A stretch of 64,000 nucleotides of DNA from Collybiopsis luxurians FD-317 M1 (GCA_000827265.1 KN834835.1:75676-139675), one strand, 5' to 3'; shown: positions 41,225 to 52,921, counted from the first letter of the stretch. The notes: generated by a model from the letters alone, not told the origin. Numbers and translations: made by a program.

Positions 41225-41330
41225 GCATTGGATCAGGCTGGTTGATATGAAATGACTCTATAACTGGAGAGCTATCTATGTTGATTAAAAGAACTACTGC
41301 AATAGGATACCATGTGACAAGAGCAATGGA
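41225..41330 (-). pseudogene. Fragment of the seven-helix membrane-protein gene
   Basis: Matches 53745-53835, the C-terminal coding part of the intact membrane gene (TAACTGGAGAGCTATC, ACTGCAATAGGATACCATG). It is a short, isolated and decayed remnant. Confidence 0.5.
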
Positions 41331-42009
41331 TAGGTAAACAGTGCTTTGCCATTTGTCTGCCTTGATAGATCCTGCTTTTGGTTCTCAAAATTTTTTTGAT
41401 GTGGAATTGAGCCAAGACAGAGTAAAAGTCTCTCAAATTACTTTCTAGATGTGAGAGAGCATTTCAGGAGTCCCTGTCTTGACAATATAGGCTTCAGAGA
41501 TGAGAGGTTATTTTACCCTCTATAGCAAAAAAATTGTTAGAACTAGAAAAATGATCCATGTCCCTGAAGACCAGCAACTCTATGAGCAGCTGGAAGATCA
41601 TTTGCAGAAAGAAAGATTCCAGCCTTGACTACAGTGCCTAATTTAGAATTGGCAGTACAGAATATTTTCACCTGGACACCATGCCCTAATGAACTGCTTG
41701 ATCACTGGTCAGACAAAATGATCCATTTCATTGGCTGAGCATTCATTCAGACCAGGGATGATAGCCATATACATATTTTCTGGTAGATATTGGATAGAAG
41801 AATCGAGGGCCAAATTAGTGCAGGATATGACTCCAATGGAGTTGTGAGCTCCTCACTGTGTGACAGGGTTGGGATTAAAGAAATTGACATAAATTGGGAA
41901 CACCAGATGTATCTTATTGCCTCAGTGAATGAAGAGCTTCCCATTGGGACCAATGAAGTTTTTGATAAAGTTGGCTTCAAAGATGTCATTTGCTCCTATC
42001 TGAGCTTCA

Positions 42010-43988
42010 ATAGTGTAGAATCATTACAAAATTAGCTTCTGAACTGCACCAAGATGCAAATTAAAGACACATGTGGTAGCATGAAACTTAGGATCTGCAT
42101 AATTTCATGGTTTAGCTCAAAAATCTGAGTTATGGGAATTCAAAATGTAGTCACCGATGCAATGGTATCATCAAGGCCCCAAAATGGGTTTAAAATAAAT
42201 TATAAACATGAAACCTTCATAGCTATGTAGAACACAAAGGTGGACATGAGGCCACAGCAATGACTAAAGAAGACACAATGGTCTGCACATTTCGAATAAG
42301 TCTTTTCCCTGTTGAGGGTGAGGTGACCTGAAGCCTGAGCCAAGAAGATTACATTTACCTTTAGGTATTGAAGTAAAACCATATTAGAAGATGAATGAGG
42401 AAGAACATTAAAGCATGCAAATCTCAAGCAACATCTCTACTTGTTCCATGTGTACAGGGTCACCAAGAAATTAACAAGAGAGAATTTCTTGGTCATAGTG
42501 GTGAACTGTGAAAGAAGGAAGGCAACCAAGAATTCAGATGACGGGCCATTGCAGAGAGTTCAAAATGGTGGCCATTTTACTGTTTATTCAAGCATGCAAA
42601 TCTGAAGCAACACATCTAGTTGTTCCATTGGTACAGGGTGGCTGGGAAATTAACAAGAGAGGATTTCTCAGTCACAGCGGTGAACCATGAAGGAAGGAAA
42701 GCAGCCACAAATTTGGATGACAGGCCGCTGCAGAACCTGCTGTCATTCCAGCATTGAACGGTATGGTCTGTTTGTACATCTAATCCACCACTTGCTACCC
42801 TTTGGACTGACCTGAGGCTGCATCCATAGTTTGTCAGCCCATAATGAGAGTAGTGTGGGAAAGAAATTTTAGACACTAAGCAGAAACTTTTTGACAGGGC
42901 AGGGGGCCCGGTCTGATATCCCTCACCAACAGGCAGCATAAGTGCACAAAAGTGATGATGAAATTGATGTGCATCAGCACAGAAGTGGACCATAAATGGC
43001 CGGAAAAATTATCTAGCACCATTTCTGCCTAACTAATTTTGGAGAAAATGCAAGCTAATAGTTTAAGTAGTATCTTCATCCATATATATTTAAATTTTTG
43101 GTAATCCGGATTCAGTTATTTGTGAAAAATGAAAATCGACAAAATGCAGAAATTTTTATTTAACATGGGCACTAAAGCAGCCTGAAGGGGCTCATATCCA
43201 GGATTCTAATCTGGTAAGTACCATAGGCATTTGTAACCTGCCGTGTACAGCTTTTGTGGGAAATGGAGGTTTGTCTTTGCCACTCAACAGACCTTCTGCT
43301 GCCCTTTACAGCTGTTTGCATAAATCATGACACCTGCGGATTGCCTGTGGAAATGCCAGATTCAGGTCAGACCGATCCAACTTACAGCTCATCACAAGTG
43401 TCATGACTTATGCCTCCAATTTCATTTTACATTCAATAAGGGGCAATTTGTCGAGTTCAAGTTGAATCATATTGATCATCTCAAAATACAATTATCAATG
43501 CAAAAAGGTTCTCACAATGGCCTCAATATCTCTGTTTCTTCCTGACACTTGAAATTAAATTGATTCTCTCATTATGCTCCATACGAGTGCATATTGTGAA
43601 ATGAACAGGGGTCTTGAGGGAAAGGAAGCAAGATCAATGGAATGATACTAACTACAGCAAGTAAACAACTTGAGTCAATGGAAGCAAAGCTATGAATTAA
43701 GGTAATACAAATGGAGTAAGCATTTGCAGAGTGGCCAGACGACCGACTGCATAGGTGTTCCTCAACAGCACACAACTTTCGAAACCCTAGAGGTATGATT
43801 TGATGATATGTCTTGAACTGAACAACTTTCAGATATAGACATGGAACTTCGTATGCTTCAAATTTTACAGCTTTCTATCATCTGTAAGGTGATTCGAGAG
43901 AGGTATAAATATTCAACTTTTTACCTTGCATGTTCTTTTCTTCAGCGAGTCGCCTCAGCTGATTTCACTTATTACTCATGCCATCGTC
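42010..43988. repeat. Unit D upstream block, CpG-decayed
   Basis: 42010-42560 follows unit A from 22464 on with CG to TG/CA changes. 42590-42800 repeats part of the block again. 43200-43988 follows the promoter-side part, with the TATAAATA box at 43904-43911. An unrelated insertion lies at about 43600-43765. Confidence 0.6.
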
Positions 43989-45049
43989 ATGTTCTTCACA
44001 AAGAGCTTTGCCACTCTTGTAGTTTTCAGCACTTGTGCAGTTGCTAGGATTTCAAGCTCTACTGGTGCTGGTGCAGTCGTGAGGTTTTCAAACTCTGCCA
44101 TTGGCCAGGACAATACCAGCTCCCAGCCAGCTTTCACTAGCTGTTCAATTGTTGTATCTTCTGTTCCATATTTGAGCAGTAACATTCTAAACACTACCAA
44201 AGATTTCCAGCTAGGTATGTAGTCCTCCTTGTGTTCTCGTCGTTTGCAATTTTAACACCTTTTCTCATTCAGCTGAGTGGAACCTCCTCAAAAATGAGTA
44301 CCCGCAGAGTTTTGCAGATGAGGTATTTGGGGTGCGTGAAATCTTTCTCTTCTGTCTTCACATAATGACTGTAATAATCTCCTACTCACCTTTGTACAGG
44401 TCCTCAACAATGCCATTAAACCCAATGGCAATGGAACTAGCACTGCCACCACGGTCTTTATCATCGGTGGAGTAACAAATGCCAACCTTACCTCATTTGT
44501 CCAGTCCTGGGGTGGACTCACTGCCAATGGAACCAAAGCGGTATGAACAATCGGAGATGTTACCTGTACCACTGCTCGTGTCACTTGCAACCTTGTGATG
44601 AGTCCTATGAGTAATGATATTCTCAACAGTGAGGACATATTGTCTTTTATTTTGTCTGACCTTCATTCCATTTTTGGTGAGGTTGCTAATTGTGAATGCT
44701 ATATATTAGTGGAAATACTTCAAATCATGAACCAATTCCCTTTTGAAACTGGTACCCTTGTAAATTCCTTTCCTGGTCTATTCCAAGTTCTTCACTAGGG
44801 GCTCTACCCTCCTTTTTTATATCTTGAGGTTCTGGACTGACTTTCACCTTTGGTTCTTCATAGTCCAATAACGATGCAATCATTGGCAACACCAATGGAA
44901 GCTACAAAGTTACATCTTCCCTTCAAGTTGGGAACATTACAAGCGATGAGTTGATTCCCTTTGCAAATTTGTGCATTGATAAGACAATTAGTGGGGAGGA
45001 GGTGCAGTGGTTCATTGAGGTGGGAAGCTGTGTTGTGCAGCAGGATTAG
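43989..45049 (+). pseudogene. Secreted four-cysteine protein, copy D (stop codon, deletion, CpG decay)
   Basis: ATG at 43989. Exon equivalents 43989-44214 and 44273-44331 are open, and exon 3 begins at 44400. In exon 3 the conserved AVWTI tryptophan codon TGG has become TGA (about 44543). Further on, 27 nt encoding the SPTPAV.NITDA region are deleted, and the exon 3 donor AACG|GTGAG reads AACAGTGAG. The terminal TAG is at 45047-45049. It is most like copy C, with which it shares the 3' flank and TIR element. Most differences are transitions. Confidence 0.8.
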
Positions 45050-45284
45050 ATGAGCTACACTGGAAGGGGTTGGCCAGGGGATCAGAATTGGAATTCTTAG
45101 CAAGCCCTTCTTTTTGATCATCTTTTGGTGTTATAAATAGACTGTTGACAAATGCCCAATACTGACATTCATAAGACATACAACTATCTTAAATAAATCT
45201 TTGTTCGGTATACTAACACATAGTGATGTGGCTCCTAAGCTGAAGCCTCTTCAAGGTCAACTATTAAATATAAATTCTAGTATA

Positions 45285-45429
45285 CTGTACCATTCGAAAG
45301 GAAGCTCAGTCATGCGGTTGGCCACAAAATCCGACATCAGTTTTAATTTTTTCTTGACTTCAGATTTTTTTGGTATTTTTTGTTGACCAAAATTTCTGAA
45401 CTGATGAACTTCCATTTGAAATGATACAG
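45285..45429. mobile_element. Small TIR element (MITE-like), copy in unit D
   Basis: Begins CTGTACCATTCGAAAGG and ends ATGATACAG, flanked by TA at 45283-45284 and 45430-45431. It is homologous to 31095-31241 at the same position in the unit, so units C and D duplicated after one insertion. Confidence 0.6.
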
Positions 45430-46008
45430 TACTTGTACTACAAATACAAAACATGCATTACTTGAGCCAGAAGGCCTTTGCAGTGCAGAGCTGGCTAAGA
45501 CTAACAAACACAAATACAGTATTGGAACAAAATCCCATCAAAAAGAGGAATTACAACAATTTTTCTCAGAATTGTGTGGAAAAGCTGATTAGCTCATTAC
45601 ATCTATAAACATGTGGATAAATTTTTGAAGCACTGAATGTAAATAGCTGATTCCTTTACACATTTGTTCTTCACAGTAGATTCTTCCAAGGTTTGACTGG
45701 AGAAGGATTACCCTTTCCTGTAACATGAGCCTTCGGTGGCCTAGCTGACATGGAAGAACTCAATCACTGGAGAGTTACCAAGCTAGGGACAAAGATATGG
45801 TATAATGGGTAATGTTATAACAAGTCTTAAATTATTCACAAAATGTGTGCTCTGACAAGTTACTGTTGAATGTCAGCCATTTCAGCTCCAACATAGCTTT
45901 CATAAAAGAACCAAGAAATAAATAATTCCCACTCAAAGAATTGAACTCTAGAGCTGAGCTCTAACTGGAGTAGGCTGTCACATTGCAAAATCTGAGTAAC
46001 TTACATAC
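45430..46008. other. Unit D 3' flank with a membrane-gene fragment
   Basis: Similar to 31242-31790. 45687-45775 resembles the C-terminal coding end of the membrane-protein gene (53690-53790) on minus. No intact gene is present. Confidence 0.5.
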
Positions 46009-46585
46009 TGTTGCTATGGCACTTGAGATATTGATGAAGCGAGTGAATAAAGCTCTTGCAAAGAGTTGCATCTTCAATTCAAGCTACATTACCTATTCTA
46101 TACAGGCCATCCTATCTCATCAAGTCATTAAGTATTGAGTAATCCGAGCAGAATGAGTGATTTTGCACAGTATTTATGAGTCAGGATGCATGATGCACAG
46201 ATCCAGCATTGCATTAATGTGTAAGTATGAAGTTCATAATGTAATTATGCATTCACTTTCTTGAACCCATTATATAAGAGTGCCCACATTCATGATATAC
46301 TCCTTTACTCCCTGCTGGTATTTTCAATTTTTCTACACCAGTTGAGTAAGAGTAGCACTGTTTATACAGTGCTTGCAAAACTCATATGCTCAAAGTTAGG
46401 GAATCACAATCGGATCATGTTATGACATTTACATTCAAATACATAGATATACAGACACTAGGAAAGACTCTGTATTGTAAGGTTTTATAATTGAGACCAA
46501 GTCAATAATAGCAAAAGTTGAAGATAATAATCCAGGCTCTTTCCTCAAGTCTTTTATAGCTAAGAAGAGAGTTACTAGAACACTT
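46009..46585. mobile_element. LTR-like fragment, inverted copy of 34205-34760
   Basis: Candidate LTR limits are TGTTGC at 46009 and GACA ending at 46427, with AATAAA and TATA-like boxes inside. The homology to 34.2 kb continues to about 46585. The flanking pentamers differ, so no target duplication supports an intact insertion. Confidence 0.4.
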
Positions 46586-46591
46586 ATTCCG

Positions 46592-48159
46592 GTTGGATGG
46601 ATAAACGGAATATGCTTATGATTGATAAGTGAACTTGTGCTTTTGACAAATGCCCTATACGCATTGCTTGCGAAATAGGCGGCAGCTTTGTACACATTTG
46701 TCCCCCCTTAATTTTGGTTCCCAGAGGCATTCGAAAAGATGACTTTTGTCTGATTGAATGGACTCCTTGGCTAGTATTAAACTAGACTTTTATTTCTATG
46801 TAAATTAAAGCAATTGAGCCTAAGAACTGGAGAGTAATGTGTGATGGAACTGGGGTACTCTGACCCAAAGTTCGAGCCATAACTTTGAGCCTCACTTCAA
46901 GCCACCATCGCACAATGAGCACCCGCACCGATGTTGTCGAGGCTCTGTAAGGCTCATTAAATAATGCAATACTGCCTACCCAACTAATTCAAAGGTAATT
47001 TGGCTTCCCGCGAGATCTCCGGACGCCCTCGTAAGTGGCGTTGCCCACCACCAAAATTTATTCTGAGGTGGGTGGGGTGACCTAAAGTCTGAGCCAAAAA
47101 GATTTACATTTGCCTTTATGAATCAAAGGAAAACATGTCATAAATTGAATGGGTATGGTCATTCAACCGTGCAATTCTGAAGCAACACGACGTTTGTTGC
47201 ATCTGTACAGGGTCGCCGGGAAATTAACAAGAGAGAATTTCTCCGTTACAACAAGGAATTCGGATAGCGACCGTCGAGACGTTCATTTCATATCACGTTC
47301 GTCTGCATTCAATCACCATTGGAAATACATTTCCGAGTCATTAATCGAACAACCCCCAACTATTATTCAAACAAACAAAAAGCAAGCGTGCTAGTTGTGA
47401 AACATTGTCTGGATCATAGGCTGACGACGACACTATGTAAGAAGTCAGCACCTGGACCTCAGGACAATTCTGTCGTCCCAGGTTCAATGGTACGGTTTGT
47501 TTGTACATCTGATCTGCTACTCACTATGTTTGGACTGACCTAAGGCTGCACCCATAGTTTGTCAGCCGGTTTAAATTCCACGAATGAAACTTGGGGCTTG
47601 GCAAGTAACGTAGGCATATATATAACTGATTGTCTACAGCTTTTGTGTGAAATGGAGCTTTGTCTTTGCCACTCAGCAGATGTACACTGCCCTTATGCCC
47701 AGATTGAAATGATCACCTCGACCCGCAGGAGACTATTCCCACGGAGGGCTCAACTATTCTATTTCCGACTGCCTCCGGTTCCAATTTACATTCAACAAGG
47801 GCAATTTTTCGAATACGAGTCGAACGATTTTGATGATATCAAAATGCCCAACTCGAATTAATTATCAATGCAAAAGAATTCCCACAGCGGCCTCAAGATC
47901 TCTATTTCTTCCCGATACTTACTTGTAATCAAATTGATTCTCTCATTATGCTCCATACGGGTGCACAACTTTCAAAACCCTGGAGGTATGGGTAGTAGAT
48001 ACGAGCAACATTCAGACATTGAGCTTCGAACGCTTTGAATTAATTTTACAGCTTTCGATCCTCTGTAAGGCGATTCGAGAGAGGTATAAATATTCAACCA
48101 TTTCTCCTTGCGTTTTCTTTAGCGATTCGCCTCGGCTGGATTCACTTAGTACCATTACC
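46592..48159. repeat. Unit E upstream block
   Basis: 46592-46980 copies the downstream flank of copy A. 46995-48159 copies the upstream block of unit B. A deletion of about 550 bp relative to the A-B spacer lies between them. It includes the TATAAATA box at 48085-48092. CG content is ordinary here, unlike the DNA immediately to the left. Confidence 0.65.
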
Positions 48160-49225
48160 ATGTTCTTCACAAAGAATCTTGCAGCTCTCCTCATTTTTGC
48201 CACTGCTGCGGTTGCAAGGATTTCAAGCACCGTCAGTGCTGGTGCGGTCTCGAGGTTTTCAAACTCTGCTGTTAGCCAGGACGATACCAGCTCCGAGCCT
48301 GCCTTCACCAGCTGCACAACCGTTGTATCTTCTGTTCCGGATTTGAGTGGTAACGTTCAAAACGCTACCGATGATTTCCAGTTAGGTATATCGCCTCCTT
48401 GTTTTCTCGTTGTTCGCAAGTTTGACACCTTTTCTCATTCAGCTGAGGTAACCCTCCTCAAAAATGAGTACCCGCAGAGCTTTACAGATGAGGAATTTGA
48501 GGTGCGCGAAAACTTTCTCTTCCGTCTTCACATGATTACTGTAATGATATACTCACCTGTGTGCAGCTCATCACTTATGCGATTGAACCCAATGGCGATG
48601 GAACCGGCACCGCCACCACGGTCTTTCTCATTGGTGAAGTAACTAATGCTAACCTTACCTCGTTTGTCCAGTCTTGGGATGGAATCACTGCCAATGGACC
48701 CAAAGCGGTATGGACGATTGGAGAAGTTGTCTGTACCGTCGCTCGTGTCACCTGCAACTTTGTGATGAGTCCTACGCCCGCTATCAGTAACATTACTGAT
48801 GCGGGCAATGATCTTCTCGACGGTGTGTACCTGTCGTCTTTTTTTTTATCTGACCTTCAATTGTGATGAGGTCGCTAATTGTGATTGCGATACATTAGCT
48901 CAAGGACTTCAAGTCGTGAACCAATTCCCTCTTGAAACTGGTTTGCTTGTAAGTTCCATTCCGCGTTCTTCACTGGGAGCTCTACCCTGCTGAGGTTCTG
49001 GTATCGGTGTGACTGACTTTCACCTTCTACTTTCCATAGTTTAATAACGATGCGGTTGTTGCCAATGCCGACGGAAGTTACAACGCTACGTCTTCCCTTC
49101 AAGTTGGGAACGTTACAAACGATGAATTGCTTCCCTTTGCGAATTCGTGGGTTGGTGAGACGATTAGCGGGGAGGAGGCGCAGTGGTTCGTCGAGGCCGG
49201 AAGCTGTGTTGAGCAGCAAGATTAG
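48160..49225 (+). CDS. Secreted four-cysteine protein, copy E (intact)
   Basis: Exons 48160-48385, 48443-48501, 48567-48822, 48899-48948 and 49040-49225. The product is 258 aa. The start chosen is the ATG aligned with copies A and C; an open frame extends upstream to 48019 but lies outside the conserved protein and the signal peptide. The signal peptide, four cysteines, glycosylation sequons and C-terminal GEEAQWFVEAGSC are all kept. It is closest to copy A (both read EVVCTVARVTC and NDELLPFANSWVG). The TATA box is at 48085. The function is unknown. Confidence 0.85.
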
Positions 49226-49889
49226 ATGAGTTACATTGGACGGTGATATTGAAATTGCTTAGGACCACTTCGTCATTTGAGGCTCATGCCTCGAAGGATT
49301 GGATGGATAAATGGAGTATGCATATGATTGATACGTAGGCTTGTACTGTTGAAAAATGCCTGATACTTACTTTCATAAGACATTGTTCTCTTGACTAAAT
49401 CTTTCCTTCAGTACCGATACTTACCATGGCATGGTATCGCAGGTTCGGTCTACCCGGCTGGACCTAGACTGAACCGAAGGTTCATGATCAGGGTTCAAAC
49501 CCGGTCCACAAGGTTCATGGACCGAAGTGCGGCGCTACTAACCCTCCTGGCCGATTATTAAACGGTATACTTAATTTGCATTAAGCTACTACTATGCCTT
49601 GGGCACACTAAGGAAGGACTAACTCAAGTACGAAAATGGAACAAAATCCCATGAGAAAAGAGCAAGTGGAACAGTTGTTTTCAAGCTGTGTGGCGAACCT
49701 GATGCTGGCTAAAATCGGTTCATGGCACCTATAAGTATGTGAGCATCTTGTGAGGCGTTTAATGTAAACGGATAACCGATCTTTACCATAAGGGATGCTT
49801 TTTGAATGGCGCTCGCACTCAGTTATTCATCTGAGTGAATCCCTCCTGAGTTCAACTGGAGAAGCATCCTTGTTGAAGTATGCTCTTCC
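49226..49889. other. Unit E 3' flank
   Basis: Similar to the 3' flank of copy F (52922-53668), including a GGTTC/GAACC-rich stretch at 49440-49545 (GAACCGAAGGTTCATG). No gene is seen. Confidence 0.5.
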
Positions 49890-50330
49890 CTGTAACTCGA
49901 GTTTTCCATGATCTGGCCATTACTGGGGAGGTATCCATATTTATCAAAATCACTACTGCAATGGGATATATGCCTGTGCAATTACATTTGAATGTTATTC
50001 AGTGTGGCAAATCAATACAAAACACATTGAAACAAGTACGCATACGGAACTAATTATGGAATCACTAAACAAGATGTTCGGGCTATCTTGAGGCCTATAT
50101 ATATTAATCAGGATAAAGACAGCATAGAGGGACTGGATTGTGCAGAATACTGCACCAGATTCAATTAACGAAAGTAGGATATTCTGAACCTTTGTTCTTT
50201 GGTGTAATAAAGTTTCTTTCAAGACATTATGGTGACTCCTAAATGCGGGAAGTTGTAAGACTTTAAGACTTGCATAGTTGAATCGTAAAACAGCTACCAT
50301 ACCTTCCATACAATCAAGGCTGCGGCAAAC
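49890..50330 (-). pseudogene. Truncated copy of the seven-helix membrane-protein gene
   Basis: On minus, 49995-50309 reads like the last exon of the intact gene at 53669-55033 (SHHNVLKETLLHQRTKVQN, LIESGAVFC, LFSDSIISSVCVL). The frame then breaks after SMCFVLICHTE, and the upstream five exons are absent beyond about 50330. It lies convergent to secreted copy E, as the intact gene does to copy F. Confidence 0.75.
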
Positions 50331-51039
50331 AGATTATCACGTGTGAAAGTGGGCCATCGCGCTGTGCGCGTGGCAGGTATGAGTCCTGAAGGATGGATAT
50401 TGCATGGAATCCTAGTTCTGTAAAGTACCTGTGCATTCAAGAACAAAGAAAAGGTCCGAAAATAGAGACTGAAAGAGATGGGAAAAAAAATTTGATGAAA
50501 TCAAAGAATCGAGAAATAAGCGCTATTGACCATCTATGGACGATTCGGTTACTAAAACGGGACCGATACGGCATAAGCGCCCGTGAAAATCCGACCATAA
50601 GGACGAGTTTCCTCCATTTCATTCCGGACTCGTAAATGCCCATGCCCTGCCATCAGTGTCCGTTCTTTATACAAACTCAACGGACTGTAGAATTATGCGT
50701 CACTGTGGTGCGTCACGCGTTTTGGTGATGCGTCATGCCGGCATGCGTCAGCGTCAAATCAAAGTGCGTATAGCAAATGATGTACATTTATGTTTTAGTA
50801 AACAAAATACTATTTCTTACTTGTACGCGCAATGTCATTGAACCAATAATCTAGTTGTTTATGTAAGTTATTGCTTCCCCTTTCCCTCAGTGCGCTGGAC
50901 CTCTCCACAACGGCACCATCAAAATTAGGCAAAAAATTGATGGGTTCTGATGTGCCCATAAAGGCGAAGAAAATATTTGTCGCAAGCTTTTCTGTCCCTT
51001 AAATACTTTTCTACTTGTAAGAAACATAAATAATTTAGG
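50331..51039. other. Spacer with GCGTCA cluster
   Basis: Contains an R2-like phrase (50350-50385), a segment shared with 55447-55500 (ATGCCCTG.CATCAG, CCGTTCTTTATACAAACTC), and five GCGTCA hexamers at 50697-50756. ORFs are short and unconvincing. Confidence 0.5.
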
Positions 51040-51841
51040 TGATTTTAATACTGAAACACCGCCGGGTTCGTAAGTTGAGAATTGGAGCCCGGGGCACTTA
51101 GTATCGAAGTCAACCTTCAGATAAGACGGGAAAAGTTACTACTCAAATCCTGCATCTCAGGACAATTCTGTTGCCCCAGCTTTAAACGGTACGGTTTGCT
51201 TGTACATTTAATCCACCGCTCGCTACTTTTGGACTGACCGGAGGTTGCATCCATAGTTCGCTAGCCCGTAACTCCATGAATCGAAACTTGGGGTCCGGTA
51301 AGTACCGTATCCTGGCGTCTACAGCTTTTGTGCGAAATGGAGGTTTGTCTTGGCCATTCAACAGAAGCACACCGCCCTTTAATCCAGGTTTGACATGATC
51401 ATCTCGACCTACAGGCCTCCAGCACAAACTGTTCCCACAGTGGTCTCAAACTTTCTATTACCGACTGCCTCCGGTTCGATTTTACACTTAACAGGGGGTA
51501 ATACGTCGAGTTCAAGTTGAATGATATTGATCATCTCCAGAGGCAGAAGTCCAATTATCAATGCAAAAGGGTTCCCACAGCGGGCTTAAGATCTCTGTTT
51601 CTCCCCGATGTTTGTAATCAAAATGATTCTCATTATACTCCACACAAGTGCGCAACTCTGGAAGTATGCTAAGTAGGTATGTCTCGAACTGAACAACATT
51701 TAGATATCAAGCTTCGTATGCTTCGCATTTATTTTACAGCTTTCTACCTCTGTAAGGCGATTCGAGAGAGGTATAAATATTCAACCTTTCACCTTGCATT
51801 TTTTTCAGCGAGTCACCTCACTTAGTACTCATACCATCATA
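51040..51841. repeat. Unit F upstream block
   Basis: Closely similar to 26300-27158 (unit B) from about 51060 on. It has the TATAAATA box at 51772-51779. Confidence 0.65.
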
Positions 51842-52921
51842 ATGTTTTTCAAAAAGAGTTTCGCCACTCTCCTCTTTTTGCCAGTGCCGCAGTCGCTAGG
51901 TTTTCAAGCTCTGCAGGTGCTGCTGCGGCCGCTAGGTTTTCAAGTTCTGCCATTGGCCAGGACGACACTAGCTCCCAGCCAGCATTCACTAGCTGTTCAA
52001 CCATTGTATCTTCTAATCCAGATTTGAGTGGCAACGTTCAAAACGCTACCAATGATTTCCAGTTAGGTATGTAGCGCTCCTTGTTTTCTCGCTGTTCGCA
52101 ATTTTAACCTCTTTTCTCATTCAGCTGAGGTAAAACTCCTCGAAAACGAGTACCCGCAGAGTTTTGCAGATGAACTGGTTGAGGTATCCTAAAGCTCTTT
52201 CTTCCGCCTTGACTGTAATAATTTACTAAGTAACTCACCTTTGTACAGCTCATCACTTACACGATTCAACCCAATGGCGATGGAACCGGCATCGCCACCA
52301 CCGTCTTTCTCATTGGTGAAGTAACAAACGCCAACCTTACCTCGTTTGTCCAGTCCTGGGATGGACTCACTGCTAATGGACCCAAAGCGGTATGGACGAT
52401 CGGGGATGTTACCTGTACCGTTGCTCGTGTGACTTGCAACTCTGTGACGAGTCCTACGCCTGCAGTCAGTAACATTACCGATGCGGGCAATGATCTTCTC
52501 GACGGTGTGTACCTGTCGTCCTTTTTCATCTGACCTTGGTTTTTGGTAAGGTCGCTAATTGTGATTGCTATACATTAGCTGAAGGACTTCAAGTCGTAAA
52601 CCAATTCCCTTTTGAAACTGGTTTCCTTGTAAGTTCCATTCCGAGTTCTTCGCCAGGGGCTTTACCCTGCTTTTTTTCATTTTTTACAATCCTGAAGGTC
52701 TGATATCGGTGTTACTGACTTTGACCTCCTGTTCTTCACACTAGTTCGATAACGACGCAATCGTTGCTAACGCAGATGGAAGCTACAACATTACCTCTTA
52801 CATCCAAGTTGGGAACGTTACGAGCGATCAGTTAATTCCCTTTGCGAATTCGTGGGTTGGAGAGACGATCAGTGGGGAGGAGGCGCAGGGGTTAGTTGAG
52901 GCGGGGAGTTGTTTTGAGTAG
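51842..52921 (+). pseudogene. Secreted four-cysteine protein, copy F (frameshift in signal peptide)
   Basis: Exon equivalents 51842-52066, 52125-52183, 52249-52504, 52579-52628 and 52745-52921. Exon 1 is one nucleotide shorter than in A, C and E. The deletion falls in the signal-peptide codons (CTCCTC-TTTTTGCC), shifting the frame so that a TGA follows at the DLSG position. The last exon also carries CAG to TAG four codons before the usual end (stop 52919-52921). The rest is intact, so inactivation is recent. An internal repeat of GCTAGGTTTTCAAG(C/T)TCTGC is present in exon 1. Confidence 0.8.

Larger units (their letters stand above)
31850..42009. other. Gene-free AT-rich interruption of the array
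   Basis: Contains only scattered ORFs (for example 32753-33115 and 37939-38187) without recognisable domains. It also holds LTR-like sequence near 34.2-34.76 kb, R2 repeat copies near 35.1, 36.05 and 40.8 kb, GGCTG and GGTTCA simple repeats at 36.2-37.4 kb, and a membrane-gene fragment at 41225-41330. It is probably decayed mobile-element DNA. Confidence 0.55.
31850..46585. other. CpG-depleted block (about 14.7 kb)
   Basis: CG dinucleotides are very rare. By eye there is none between 33447 and 34643, whereas flanking DNA has them at ordinary frequency. TG and CA are abundant. Unit D inside the block can be compared with unit A: many CG positions in A are TG or CA in D. No intact gene is seen, only short ORFs. 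The boundaries are approximate. The right one is sharp near 46585, where CG-containing array DNA resumes. Confidence 0.75.

Noticed and set aside
34700..42000. Possible coding genes in the CpG-poor block (for example 36224-36466 and 41790-42035)
   Set aside because: The ORFs are short, lack domains or splice partners, and overlap simple repeats or decayed DNA.
46009..46427. Intact solo LTR
   Set aside because: The flanking pentamers do not match and homology to the 34-kb copy extends beyond the supposed end.
48019..48159. Upstream extension of the copy E reading frame with earlier ATGs
   Set aside because: It covers the TATA box and promoter, is not conserved in other copies, and would bury the signal peptide.
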